Notes under the pieces: model-generated
Told to the model about the DNA's origin: nothing
The model's input: only the letters and a program-made list of their open reading frames with translations
Database searches by the model: none
Program-made: the position numbers and the translations under genes
Assembly (NCBI GenBank): GCA_033961575.1
Contig: CM066737.1
Coordinates: 65,182,771 to 65,246,770 of the forward strand
Length of the DNA stretch: 64,000 nt
Direction of reading: 5' to 3'
DNA from: Aselliscus stoliczkanus
Taxonomy: Eukaryota > Chordata > Mammalia > Chiroptera > Hipposideridae
Shown here: one piece after another, positions 54,595-64,000 of the stretch
How positions within the stretch are numbered: the first letter of the stretch is position 1
Layout of the letters: each line of letters begins with the position of its first letter

Positions 54595-56762
54595 GCTGCC
54601 TTTCTGTTTTTTTCTATGTATTAGGTAGATATGTTATGTCTCCCAGTCTTGCGTGGCCTTATGTAGTAGGTGCCCTGTGAAGCTCTGGCACAGTCTCCCT
54701 GGTCATGTGCTCCAGGAGTGTCACTTGTGTGGATTGTGTGTACCCACTTTTTTTTAATTGGGGAATTGGGGGAGGGGAACAGTGTTGGGGAATTGGGGAA
54801 GGCGATCAGCCAAGTTGTTTGTTCTTCAGTCTTCATTGTGGAGGGTACCAGTCACCATCTGGCTGCCCGGCAGCAGCTCGTAGCCTCTAAGCTCAAGGTG
54901 CTATGTTTAATCTTAGTTACGGGTGGGCATAGCCACCATCCCATGCGGGAGTCAAACCAGCAGCCTTGTTGTTAAGAGTGCACACTCTATCCACTGAGCC
55001 ATCTGGGTGGCAGCTCAGTTCAAGGTGTCGAGTTCAGTCTTAGTTGTGGGTGGGTATAGCCCACCATCAAACAGGCAGTCTTGTTGTTAGGAGCACGTGC
55101 TCTCACCAGCTGAGCCATCCTGTTACCTGTTGGCAGCTCAGCGGTAGCTCAGCACAGGCACAGCATCAATGGCCCATGTGGGAATCAAACCTGCAGCCCT
55201 GTTGCTCAGAGCTTGTGCCCTTAAGCTAACTCTTATCCAACTGAGCCACTCAGCCAGCCCTTGTGTGTACCCTTTTGTTATATTTGAGCCTTGATTACTT
55301 TTGGCAGGTGAATGGGTGGGATTTACCCTTTGGCTGATTGGCTGTGGGGTTTGGCCACCTCTGCTGTGTTTGTGTGTGTGCGTGTGTGTAGGGGGGCTTA
55401 CCCCATACGGTGGGATTTTCCCCAACAGGCACTGGTGCCTGTTGAGACTGTTCTTTTCGTGTGCCACTTGTGGGGCTAGTTGGGTAGTGCTCTGCTGTGA
55501 TCTGAAGCCAACCTCCAAGTATGTTGGTTCTGGGGCTTCTTGAGAGGGGCTCTGTTTTTGGCTCAGGTTGTTCACTGCTGTGACTCACTGGGAACTACCT
55601 GGTATGAGCTACAAAGCAATGTGTAATTGTTTGCTGTCTGTGCTACCCCTGGAAGTGTGTGGGAGAGGCCATGCTGTGAACTAAGGATGGTTGCCACCGG
55701 TACTGGTCCTGCAGTAGCTCTGCAAAGAACCAGGACACCCCAGCGCCTGCTGACACCTGTTGGCTCTCTTAAGGTTCAACCCCAGATAAAGCTTCGTGAG
55801 GCACATGAGTTGGGTGAGGCAGGGTCTCAGGGAATCACTAGAGTGGAAAGACTGTAGTCAACAGATTAATGTAGACTCTGGTTTGGTGCCAGTTCTGATC
55901 CTGCGGCTACTCAAGAAAAGTCTCAGAGTACACTGAGGCAGCTACTGCCTGCCTGGGTCCTCCAGACTCATAGTTTTTCAAGAAAGTGTACAATGTAGGT
56001 GGGGCTGGCTGCTCTTAGCGAAATTGTCTCTGGTGTTGGGTGAGTTGGGTGGGGCAGGGTCCCAGTGAGTCAGCAGGGTCTAGCATAGAAGCTCACCAGA
56101 CCAATCATTCAGATTTGGCTTGTGGGGGAGGGCTCAACACAGGAAAGATGTTGCCTGCCAGCCTGTTACAACGAAGGAAGACCCCACACAAGATAAATGG
56201 TGACTGTCCTCCAGCCCTTGCTTCAAATCTACACTCCTCAGTCTGCCTCCCGTATGCCACCGAGTTACTGTCCTTCTGTGGGAGCACAAGGTGAGTGACT
56301 GCAAGTGACAAGAGTCTGTGGGCAGGCTATTTAAGAGAATATCTGGGTTTCCTGCAGGCTTCTAGGCCATCCAGATCATAGGCAGCCCCACTATGTTTCA
56401 CAGCCAGATGTTCTAGGGGCTCTTTTCCTGGCTCTTCTTCAACTCTGAGTTGGGGTGGCCGGTGTCGTGCTGGGATCTCTATCACCTCTAGGGGAAACCT
56501 CCATGGCAGAGATATGCCTCTCAGTTCTCAACTGCCACATGCAGGTATGGGGCTCCCTGTTTCATGTCTCCATCCCTCCTCCCAGTCTAGATGTGACTTC
56601 TTATTTTTATCCTTAGTTATAGTATTTCTGTTTAGCAACACTTCAGATGGTTCTCCAGGTTGATTGTCCTATAATTTAGTTATAATTTTAAGTGGTCACA
56701 AGAGGAGGCAGGCAGAATGTTTACCTACTCAGCTATGTTGGAACCCCTCCTAGGAAATTTGA
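54595..56762 (-). promoter_or_regulatory. L1 5' UTR (promoter region)
   Basis: GC-richer, repeat-free block immediately upstream of ORF1 and ending at the target-site duplication. The element starts on the minus strand near 'ggaggggttccaacatagct'. L1 5' UTRs carry an internal Pol II promoter; no specific factor site is claimed. The SINE at 54746-55260 interrupts it. Frames of up to 145 codons here are non-coding accidents. Confidence 0.8.
54746..55260 (-). mobile_element. Composite SINE with three tRNA-like units, perfect TSD
   Basis: Reverse orientation. The target-site duplication ttgtgtgtaccc lies at 54734-54745 and 55261-55272. It contains complements of the 5' head (gagccactcagccagccc), a middle unit (accagctgagccatcctg) and a third unit (tatccactgagccatctg, B-box complement ggagtcaaacc), plus the doubled C-rich tail. 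Confidence 0.96.
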
Positions 56763-56779
56763 AATCAGTATAAATTCTT

Positions 56780-58889
56780 AAATTGAGGATGAGAGAGTGA
56801 TGTGATATTATCTGAGGAAGATAAAGACTTGAGTTACTGCAACTCTGAAAGACAGGATTAGCATGGTAAATGCGAAAATGTAAAGTATGGAATGAATTTA
56901 AGAGATATCACAAAGAGAGAAATGTTAATATGTAAAAAAAAAATAATAATAAAAAAGGGATTTGTTCTCAGTTAGAAGGAAGAAAGGAAAGTTTATAAAA
57001 GAAATCCTCCCAGATTGTGAGTCTGAGAAAGAAAAATGAATGCAATGCAAGTAAGTGGAATGAAGAAAATGAGTAATGTTCTTTTCTATTTAGGGCTATA
57101 CAGATGCATTGTACTGGTATCAAAGGAAAACAAAAGTAGTAAGATTATTTGAGCAATAGGACGTAAGGGAACAGAAAAAGGGTGAGAAGTCAGGAGGACA
57201 AATGGAGATTTGAGAGTTGTACCAGAGAGAGGGCCATGGAAAAGATAAACGTGTTCATGTTATCCCATTTCATTACTATACTTCCCCTCAGTATTTATAG
57301 TAAGTTTGCAGTGGCTTCTTTGTTCTTGTAGATATGTTACTTTATCTGGTCTAATTTCATTGTGTGTGCTTCGAAAATAGTCTGCAAACTTTCTGAAACT
57401 TAGGGAACACATTCTATTTTCAATTTTCTTTTGATTATAATGGTGTTGGTGTTGGTAATGTATATAAATCACTTGGATGGAGATCTGCCCAGTCAGGTGT
57501 TAAACTGAAGGTTTTAATTAAAAACTTATTACCAAGTCGTCAAGATTAGGGTGGCTTCAATTTATGAATGCATTGTTTTTTCACATTTTTTTCCTGAAAT
57601 AATAAATAAAACACCTTGACTATATTTTTTAATAGTATATGACTTCAGTCATTCAAATGTTTTGAAAACTCCAAAGTTTGAAGCTATTCACCATCCCAAA
57701 ATCAACTCTTTACTTGACCTGTAGAAATCACCCCTCTGTTTCACAGCAGGGTATCCATATTGCTACCATATGGATCCTTTAATCACCATCTCCACCATGC
57801 TGGAATACAACTTGTGGAAGAGATGTTGGTGTCCTGGGGTAATAAATGGTGAAACAATCACAGTGGGAGTTTTGTTTTGTGTTTTTGTTCACAGCATTGG
57901 TCTTATTCTCTTCATTAATTAGCAACATTTAACCTTCTACAAACATCTGTGGCAACACTAGTCGTTCTTTTCCTTGAAATCACTCCGACTATGTAGATCT
58001 GAGAGTATCTCTTCTTAGAAATGGAGCATCCTAGCTTTTAGGCACTAAATAGAAAACAGAAAATGAGGTATCCATTTATTTATAAAATTCAAGATCATTT
58101 ATGCAATATTAGCAGCATTATTCTAGCAGAGATTTGGATGGCACCTTTAAAGTTGATATCTAATCCTTAATCTGAAAATATAATAAAGGTAGAGGTTTAT
58201 CAGTTAATTTGTGATTGCTATAGCTCTATTTTAAGAGCTACTTTGGGTCTTCCATTGTTTTACTTCAGTTACATGGTTATAACTAGAAATAAAAAACATA
58301 GAATGATATTGTTGCTTTCTATTTTCCACATAATGATGATACAATCTTCTTTCTCAAGTTGTGGATCCATTGCTTGAAATCATTACTTTTATTTAAGACA
58401 AGAGTTTTCTGTATATCTGTTTCAAAAGTCATTATTTTGATTTTGTACAAAATGTAAGGAAATAAAGTAGCTACTAGAATGGTGTTTAACACTCTTTCAT
58501 CATCTGAATGTTTGCTTGGTTGGTTGGTTTGGTTTCAGAAACTATTATCATATTCAGAAGAGGTAACTGACTTTGCTGACTCTAAATTATTATATATAAA
58601 ATATGTAATATTTTATCATATAAAATATATATCACTTGATGCAAATAAAATAACAAGTAAATTTATTATTGAGGTGTTTGCCATTTTTTATGTATTAACA
58701 AAAAGTTGATTATATATCATAGTCCATGTAACCACCACAGAATTGGATATTACTAAATTATTTTCTAAGGTTAATTTTTACTGAGCACTACAAAGTGTTC
58801 ACGTGCTCAATTATTTTCCATGGAGTCATATAGAGATTATGTGAGAACTCCTCTTTTGGTCACATCATTTTTTAAAAATTATTATTACC
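56780..58889. other. Unannotated AT-rich stretch
   Basis: About 2.1 kb. Small simple runs only (aataataat near 56942; ttggttggttggtttggttt at 58498). No gene or named repeat. Confidence 0.4.
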
Positions 58890-58996
58890 TTTTTTTTTTC
58901 TTGAAGGCAGTGTCACTGGCCCTCATATGTGGGACCTGAACCAGGACCGCTGAATTCCCAAGCCAGTGCTTAACCACCGCACCACTTGGCCGGCCC
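58890..58996 (-). mobile_element. Short tRNA-derived SINE
   Basis: T-run, 'gaaggcagtgtcactggccc', 'ggacctgaacc', end 'cacttggccggccc'. 'catcattttttaa' flanks it (58863 and about 59002), probably the duplication, with an A/T-rich filler next to the T-run. Confidence 0.93.
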
Positions 58997-59002
58997 TTTC
59001 CC

Positions 59003-59667
59003 ATCATTTTTTAATATGCATTTCTTATAATACATATAGGAATTTGGATTCACTTGTTCCTTGAAATAAACAAATATAGTTTACCATAACAAAATTACTT
59101 TTACTTTGATGAAAATTGTGTTTTGGGGAAACAAGTTTGTTTTTGCTTTTGTTATTTTCTGAAGTCTATGACAAATATAACCAATAACCCTTTAATTTAG
59201 TTAGTAGTTTGTAACTTGTTTCCTCACCCACATGTATTTTCATAAGAAACATTGTGTACATTACTGTGACACTACAAAGTAATTCTACAATATTAAATAA
59301 TTCATTGCACAAGTCACTGCATAAATTAAAAGCTGACATTCTATTTTATAATACGCTCAGAGCTTGGACAAAAATAATTGCTGTAAAAAAAAGAACATTC
59401 AAATGAAATCAAAGAATGGACAGAATAGGAAGAAATCCACTTTCAAAAAAGTACTTCATATAAATGCTGCCATTTGTTCTTCATTTAATCAAAATGGCAA
59501 ATGGCAATCATCATTTCTGAATTCAAATGGTAGCTAAAAAAATGAGTATAATTTTAACTGCTTTTATCAAAGTTTAAACTTCTTTATCATTAAATAAAAA
59601 AATATTGGATTCTATTTTTTCATAGTATTTCATGAGTTTTGTTTCATAGTATAGTTATTTAAAAAAC
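59003..59667. other. Unannotated AT-rich stretch
   Basis: Nothing recognised. Confidence 0.4.
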
Positions 59668-59676
59668 AAACCATTG

Positions 59677-59801
59677 GGCCCGCCGAGTGACATGGTGGTT
59701 AAGCGCTGGCTTGGGAAGCCAGCGGCCCCGGTTTAGGTCCCACATATGAGGGCCAGTGACACTGCCCTAAAACAAAACAAAACAAAACAAAACAAAACAA
59801 A
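59677..59801 (+). mobile_element. Short tRNA-derived SINE with (AAAAC)n tail
   Basis: Head 'ggcccgccgagtgacatggt', end 'cactgccct', tail of repeated AAAAC. Duplication aaaccattg at 59668-59676 and 59802-59810. Confidence 0.95.
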
Positions 59802-59817
59802 AAACCATTGTCTGTCT

Positions 59818-60349
59818 GGGCCGGCCGAGTGTCTCAGTTGGTTAAGAGTTGGCTTAAGAGCGTGAGCTCTGAGCAACAGGGCTGCTGGTTCAATTCCCAC
59901 ATGGGCCAGTGACCCTGCGCCCAAGCTGAGCTGTCGCTGAGCTGCCAACAGGTGGCAGAATGGCTCAGCTGGTGTAACAACAAGATTGCCTGTTTGATGG
60001 TGGGCTATGCCCACCTGCAACTATGACTGAACTGGGCACCTTGAGGTGAGCTGCCAACTGGATGGCTCAGTGGATAGGGCGGGCACTCTTAACAATAAGG
60101 CTGCTGGTTTGACTCCCGCATGCGATGGTGGCTATACCCACCCGCAACTAAGACTGAACACAGCACCTTGAGCTTAGAGGCCCCGAGTTGCCGACAGAAA
60201 GCCAGTTGGTGACTGGTGCCCTCTACAACTAAGATTGAAGAACAACAACTTGGCTGGTTCCCTTCCCCAATTCCCCAACACTGTTCCCCTCCCCCAATTC
60301 CTCAATAAAATCCTTTTTTAAAAATCTAAAAAAAACAAAACAAAACAAA
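59818..60349 (+). mobile_element. Composite SINE with three tRNA-like units (best copy)
   Basis: Unit 1: A-box-like tgtctcagttgg (59830-59841) and B box ggttcaattcc (59887-59897). Unit 2: tggctcagctgg (59961-59972), B box degraded. Unit 3: tggctcagtgg (60063-60073) and B box ggtttgactcc (60106-60116). The body 'aagattgaagaacaacaact' leads to a 26-bp tail unit repeated twice (60257-60282, 60283-60308), then AATAAAATCC and an A-rich tail. Pol III transcription would start from unit 1. Confidence 0.95.
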
Positions 60350-61335
60350 TCTTTGTCAATCTAATAATTAAAGTATTAAGTTTGTTTATGGTGTTTACTG
60401 CATTACATATTACATACCATCTCAAAATGATAATTTCACACTATGAATAGTAAACTCCCTTCAATTAAGGCAAAAATAATATGCTGCTTTGAGTTGCACA
60501 GAGATCATGACATTGAGCCCACAGACAAGAAAATATAATTTTACCACATTTTTTGCATCTCTAGTGAATAATAATTATATAACTTGGATATCATAAAGGT
60601 TGTTTATTAGTTCTCAGTTGGAATCCAGCTTCAGACAGAGAATGAAATATTTAATTATGACTACAGAGTAGAATGTAAATGATATCAATATGAATATCAA
60701 TGTTGACAATGAAAAGTAAATTATAGTTGACAGAAATTTGAGATCTGAGGTAGGAAGAAGCGATGGAGAGGAGATTAGGTAGGGCTTTGATATCCTTTCT
60801 TACATTGTAGGGAGTTAAAAGAACTGTCTAAAGTGAAAATAATAAGAAGAAAATATTTGTGGCCATTGTAAGCCCAACTGTGTTCAGCACTATGTTGTAT
60901 GCTGAAATACAACAGTGAACATGACAGATTCAATCTTTCCAAGCCAGTACGGAAACAGACAAAATGAGTCAAAGAACAAATAAATAAAAATTTCAAAAAA
61001 AAATTTACAAAATCAACCAATAGAAAGAAATACAAACAATACAACTATCAAGAGTTGGGAGTACTGCCATTGATCTAAACCTCGATTTTCTATTGCATGG
61101 AGTCAACAGATAGTGTCAAAAAATAATTATGTATACACATTTAGAGTATTGAAGTAACTACCAAAACAACTAAAAACAAAATTGATTAAAACAGTTTGGG
61201 GAGTTAGAACAGAGATTGTGAACTGATTTTCCATTACAACCTGATCTGTACTATATGTGTTTTTGCAACACACACTTACTACTTTTCATAAAAATTAAAA
61301 ATAAAATATATGGAAAATAAAATAGAAGTGATAAT
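60350..61335. other. Mostly unannotated; L2-like piece
   Basis: 60855-60990 (gtgttcagcactatgttgta; aatacaacagtgaacatgac; gaaacagacaaaatgagtc) resembles L2 antisense. Otherwise nothing. Confidence 0.4.
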
Positions 61336-61339
61336 AATG

Positions 61340-61560
61340 ATAACTAACATTTATTGAGCATGCACTATGTGGCGGATGTTTAAATATATTTATGATTCAA
61401 TCCTCTGAGTAATATTATGAGTTAGTTTCTATTATTATCTTTTTTTATAGGTCAGGGAAATGAAGCTTAGAGAACATAGCTAAGAAGTGGCATAGCCAGG
61501 ACTCAAACCTATACTGTAGAGCTTAAGCTGTCAACCATTACATTATACTACTGTTATGAT
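61340..61560 (-). repeat. MIR element
   Basis: 'ctaacatttattgagcatgc', 'ttcaatcctctgagtaatat', 'caggactcaaacctatactg' follow the MIR complement. Confidence 0.85.
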
Positions 61561-61584
61561 ACATTTGTCAGCACCTAGATTTAT

Positions 61585-62100
61585 CCAGTGTGGTAGGTAG
61601 AATTTTGGCCCCCTTGACCTCTATTCCTTTGTGTTATTCCAATGGTTATGGTATATTTCATGCACAAGGGACTTTGAAGATATTATTCAAATTACTCATC
61701 AGTTGATATTAAAAAGGGAGATTATTTTGGGTTATCCAAGTGAGCCCAATGCAATCACATGAGCCATTACAAGCAGAAGAGAAATTAGAATATTTAAAGC
61801 ATGAGAAGCATTCAATATGTCATTACTGACTTGAGGGTAAGGATACCATGTGGAAAATATGAGAAGGAAATGAATTCGGCCAAGAGCCAGTAAGCCGAGA
61901 AGACTCTGAGCCTCAGATATGAGCTGCAGCCCTAGAAAACACCTTGATTTCAACATTGTGAGTTCTGAGGAGAAAATTCAGCCATGCTGGATCAGACACC
62001 TGATTTACAGGATAGCAAGTTTAAAATCAGAGTTGTTTTGAACCGCTGAATTTGTAGATAATTTGTTATGGCAGATAGGACACTATTACAACTAGTTATC
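61585..62100 (+). repeat. Old LTR-like repeat (MaLR/ERVL style)
   Basis: 'gtggtaggtagaattttggc', 'tttcatgcacaagggacttt', 'ttttgggttatccaagtgag', 'caatcacatgagccattaca', 'cttgatttcaacattgtgag', 'gatagcaagtttaaaatcag'-type order ending 'aatttgttatggcagatagg' is a widespread placental repeat. Exact family not named. Confidence 0.6.
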
Positions 62101-63584
62101 TTTTATTACAGTTTCAAAGTACAACGAAGATCTAATTAGCTATAGACATTTATTTCAGCCCTTTCACTCTTTAGCTCTTTACCTTTGTGCTCACAGTACT
62201 TTTAAACAGCAGGCCAAACTGATAAGTTAACAGAATTTTTCATTTACTTTATATTTTCTCTCAATTCTTATCTACTGAGCCACATCAATTCACAATCCCT
62301 TAAGAGTCCTATGAGATAAAATGTTTCTAACCCCTTAGTATTTATTTCATGCTTGATACATTGGAAATGTTTTTTATTTGATTAAATATTAATGATTCTA
62401 CCTGGAAAACTACTTTCCCTGGATAGCAGTGATGTCATCAAAGAGAACTAACAAAGGAATAGAAAACAACTTGAACTGAGTTGAGGTTGCAGTGAATTCA
62501 GTGTATATCAGTCAGTTATGTCAATAAATGAATAAAGTCCCTCAGGGAGGTGGGGGGTGCAGTGGGGTGCATATTTCAGAGAATGGAACAAAGAAAATCT
62601 CAGCCTTAAAACAGAAAAAGACTTGCTTCAGGCTTGATGCCATTCTAGGTCTATATTATACCAATCATTAAAATTATGTTGTCATCAGAGAGACAAAGAT
62701 CATAAGTACAATGGGTTAGTATAGAGGAGAGTACAGACTAATTTCATTCCAGAAGCTAGATTATCATTGTTTAGTAACTAAACAAGGTTTGGTAGAGAGA
62801 GACTGTGCTAGTCTGATCCATAGTTAGGTTAAGTTTGAATCAGAAAATAATACTCCATAAAATAAATCTATTTATAGTTTGATATTCCACAGCTTATTTC
62901 TCTTTTGGTGAATTTTAGTTTTAAAAGTGACACAATGTTTGTCACATTCCCTGCTCTAATGGAGGCTCTCCAGTTTTCCCACACCTTTAATATCCCCAGT
63001 AGAAATGAATGTGATCTTGCTTTGGTCACTGCTGTAGGTGATGCCTCCTGCCTTTAACATTGCTTCCTCATGATGCTGACTGAAAAACACACTATGAAAA
63101 GGCCACCATGTGCTGAAACAGGCTTACTAAGGTAGGGAGAAACTCTTTAATAACACACATATCTCAGCTACTCCCTAATAGTCCCAAAGATTTTATGATA
63201 TTTTGTGCAAACACAACATTTCTGCTTCTATTCCATCCTCCTATTTTCTGAATAATCAAACGTGAGTCTCTAGGGGGTTGGCCAGAGGACCAATATCTAA
63301 TTATCTGTGGTATCCGTCCAATAACCCTCCTGAAGTATACCTAGATCACAGCCAAGACCCACCTGTCTCTGTTGGTTATCATCCTCACTTCCTCCTAGAA
63401 TCCTGCAATGAGCCTATTACATATAAGATTTGTATTTCACTTTGTAACTTTTGCTACATGTGATGAAAGTTATTAACATTATTGACAGGATTTAAAACCT
63501 AAAATTATTTCAAATAATATACTGACTTTCATCTGAAATACACTAGGGACTATATACATAGAGGTGAGACCTAGATATCAATTT
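62101..63584. other. Unannotated AT-rich stretch
   Basis: No repeat or gene recognised in about 1.5 kb. Confidence 0.4.
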
Positions 63585-63785
63585 CGTATTTTTTTAAATC
63601 TTGAAGTGATTATTATGCACAGTAAACTTTGAGAATCATATTCTAACTAAGGAAGTCTTCCACAAATTCAAGATCTTAAAATTCTGATCCTGATTCAGTA
63701 GGTCCTGGGTGAAAACTGATATTTTTCATTTCTAACAACCTCCCTTATGATGCCAATCTGCTGGTCTATTGACCACGCTTGAAAT
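63585..63785 (+). repeat. hAT-type (MER20/MER58-like) fragment
   Basis: 'attctgatcctgattcagta', 'ggtcctgggtgaaaactgat', 'gatgccaatctgctggtcta', 'gaccacgcttgaaatagta' follow the internal order of a placental hAT MITE. Confidence 0.5.
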
Positions 63786-64000
63786 AGTAAAAGCCTACAG
63801 CATTATGTATAGATTTCAGACATCAGCGTTAATTGGCAGAACTTGGATCTTTGCTCTCATTAATCCCCTCTTCTTCCTGATTCCATGTGGTAGTGTCCAT
63901 TTCCAGTAGAATTATAGTAATAGAAGGTAACTTCCTTCCTTCCTTTCAATCTCTTTAGGTAGACCATCCCAAGAAAGAGTTATGGATTTTATTGATGAGA
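63786..64000. other. Unannotated
   Basis: Nothing recognised to the window end. Confidence 0.4.

Larger units (their letters stand above)
50837..56762 (-). mobile_element. Near full-span L1 insertion with nested L1 and SINE
   Basis: A 17-bp duplication, aatcagtataaattctt, lies at 50820-50836 and 56763-56779. Inside, on the minus strand from 56762 down: 5' UTR (about 56762-54595, with a SINE), ORF1 (54590-53714), ORF2 start (53700-53405), then a jump to ORF2 end (53405-53105), 3' UTR (53105-52350), a second ORF2 end (52345-51185) and the terminal 3' UTR (51185-50837). The nick context TTT|AAGAATT fits L1 endonuclease. The outer parts are one insertion. The inner ORF2 end plus 3' UTR implies a second same-orientation L1 followed by deletion of the RT region. 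Confidence 0.88.

Noticed and set aside
55138..55588. Open frames of 145 and 97 codons, minus strand
   Set aside because: They fall in the L1 5' UTR and partly in the nested SINE; no start context or domain.
59830..59897. Possible functional tRNA gene
   Set aside because: A- and B-box-like blocks are present, but no acceptor stem pairs and the sequence continues into a SINE body and A-tail.
1..64000. A bacterial-style operon, phage, toxin-antitoxin or defence system
   Set aside because: Composition, repeats and lack of long frames are those of a mammalian chromosome; nothing supports a prokaryotic system.

Overview
This window is AT-rich mammalian nuclear DNA, intergenic or deep intronic. 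I find no intact protein-coding gene, no convincing coding exon and no canonical RNA gene. Almost everything recognisable is a transposable element or its debris. The most likely source is a bat, probably of the rhinolophoid lineage (horseshoe or leaf-nosed bats). Three things point there: abundant tRNA-derived SINEs with a GGCCGGCCGAGTGGC head, L1 3' ends of the type ending in TTTACTAAC..GTCACCCCAATAAATTTAAT, and several DNA transposons (mariner, TTAA-flanked piggyBac-like) that look younger than the usual mammalian DNA-transposon fossils. The bat call is inference from repeat style; the species is not determinable by eye.

Layout. 1-6.3 kb: SINEs, an old MaLR-like LTR, one solo copy of an LTR family, and a minus-strand class I (gamma-like) endogenous retrovirus remnant (about 3.54-5.74 kb). 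In coding order the remnant runs gag zinc knuckle, protease, integrase C-terminus, env pieces, polypurine tract, LTR. An 81-bp mariner miniature element follows. 6.3-9.1 kb: a minus-strand L1 (3' UTR, ORF2 endonuclease, ORF1) split by a long SINE. 9.2-11 kb: a degenerate mariner transposase cut in two by a second, different, complete 1.29-kb mariner. 11-21 kb: L1 3' ends and SINEs, several with exact target-site duplications. 21.3 kb: a 212-bp piggyBac-like miniature element with long terminal inverted repeats and a perfect internal hairpin. 22.3-24.6 kb: an ancient HAL1/L1M-like element. 24.9-50 kb: hAT, L2 and MIR fossils, SINEs, microsatellites, old LTRs, a CpG-enriched LTR-like block (about 30 kb) and scattered L1 3' ends. 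50.8-56.8 kb: a minus-strand L1 insertion bounded by a 17-bp target-site duplication. It contains a second L1 3' end, an internal ORF2 deletion and a three-tRNA-unit SINE. 56.8-64 kb: mostly unannotated AT-rich DNA with SINEs, MIR, MaLR-like and hAT fossils.

How the parts relate. The SINEs have L1-style insertion marks (A-rich tails, 10-18 bp duplications, nicks resembling TT|AAGA), so they were probably mobilised by the L1 machinery whose relics lie beside them. They repeatedly land inside L1 copies, which gives a relative order of events. All transposon and retroviral reading frames seen here are broken. I did not find a novel functional system; the most informative features are the nested transposons and miniature elements.
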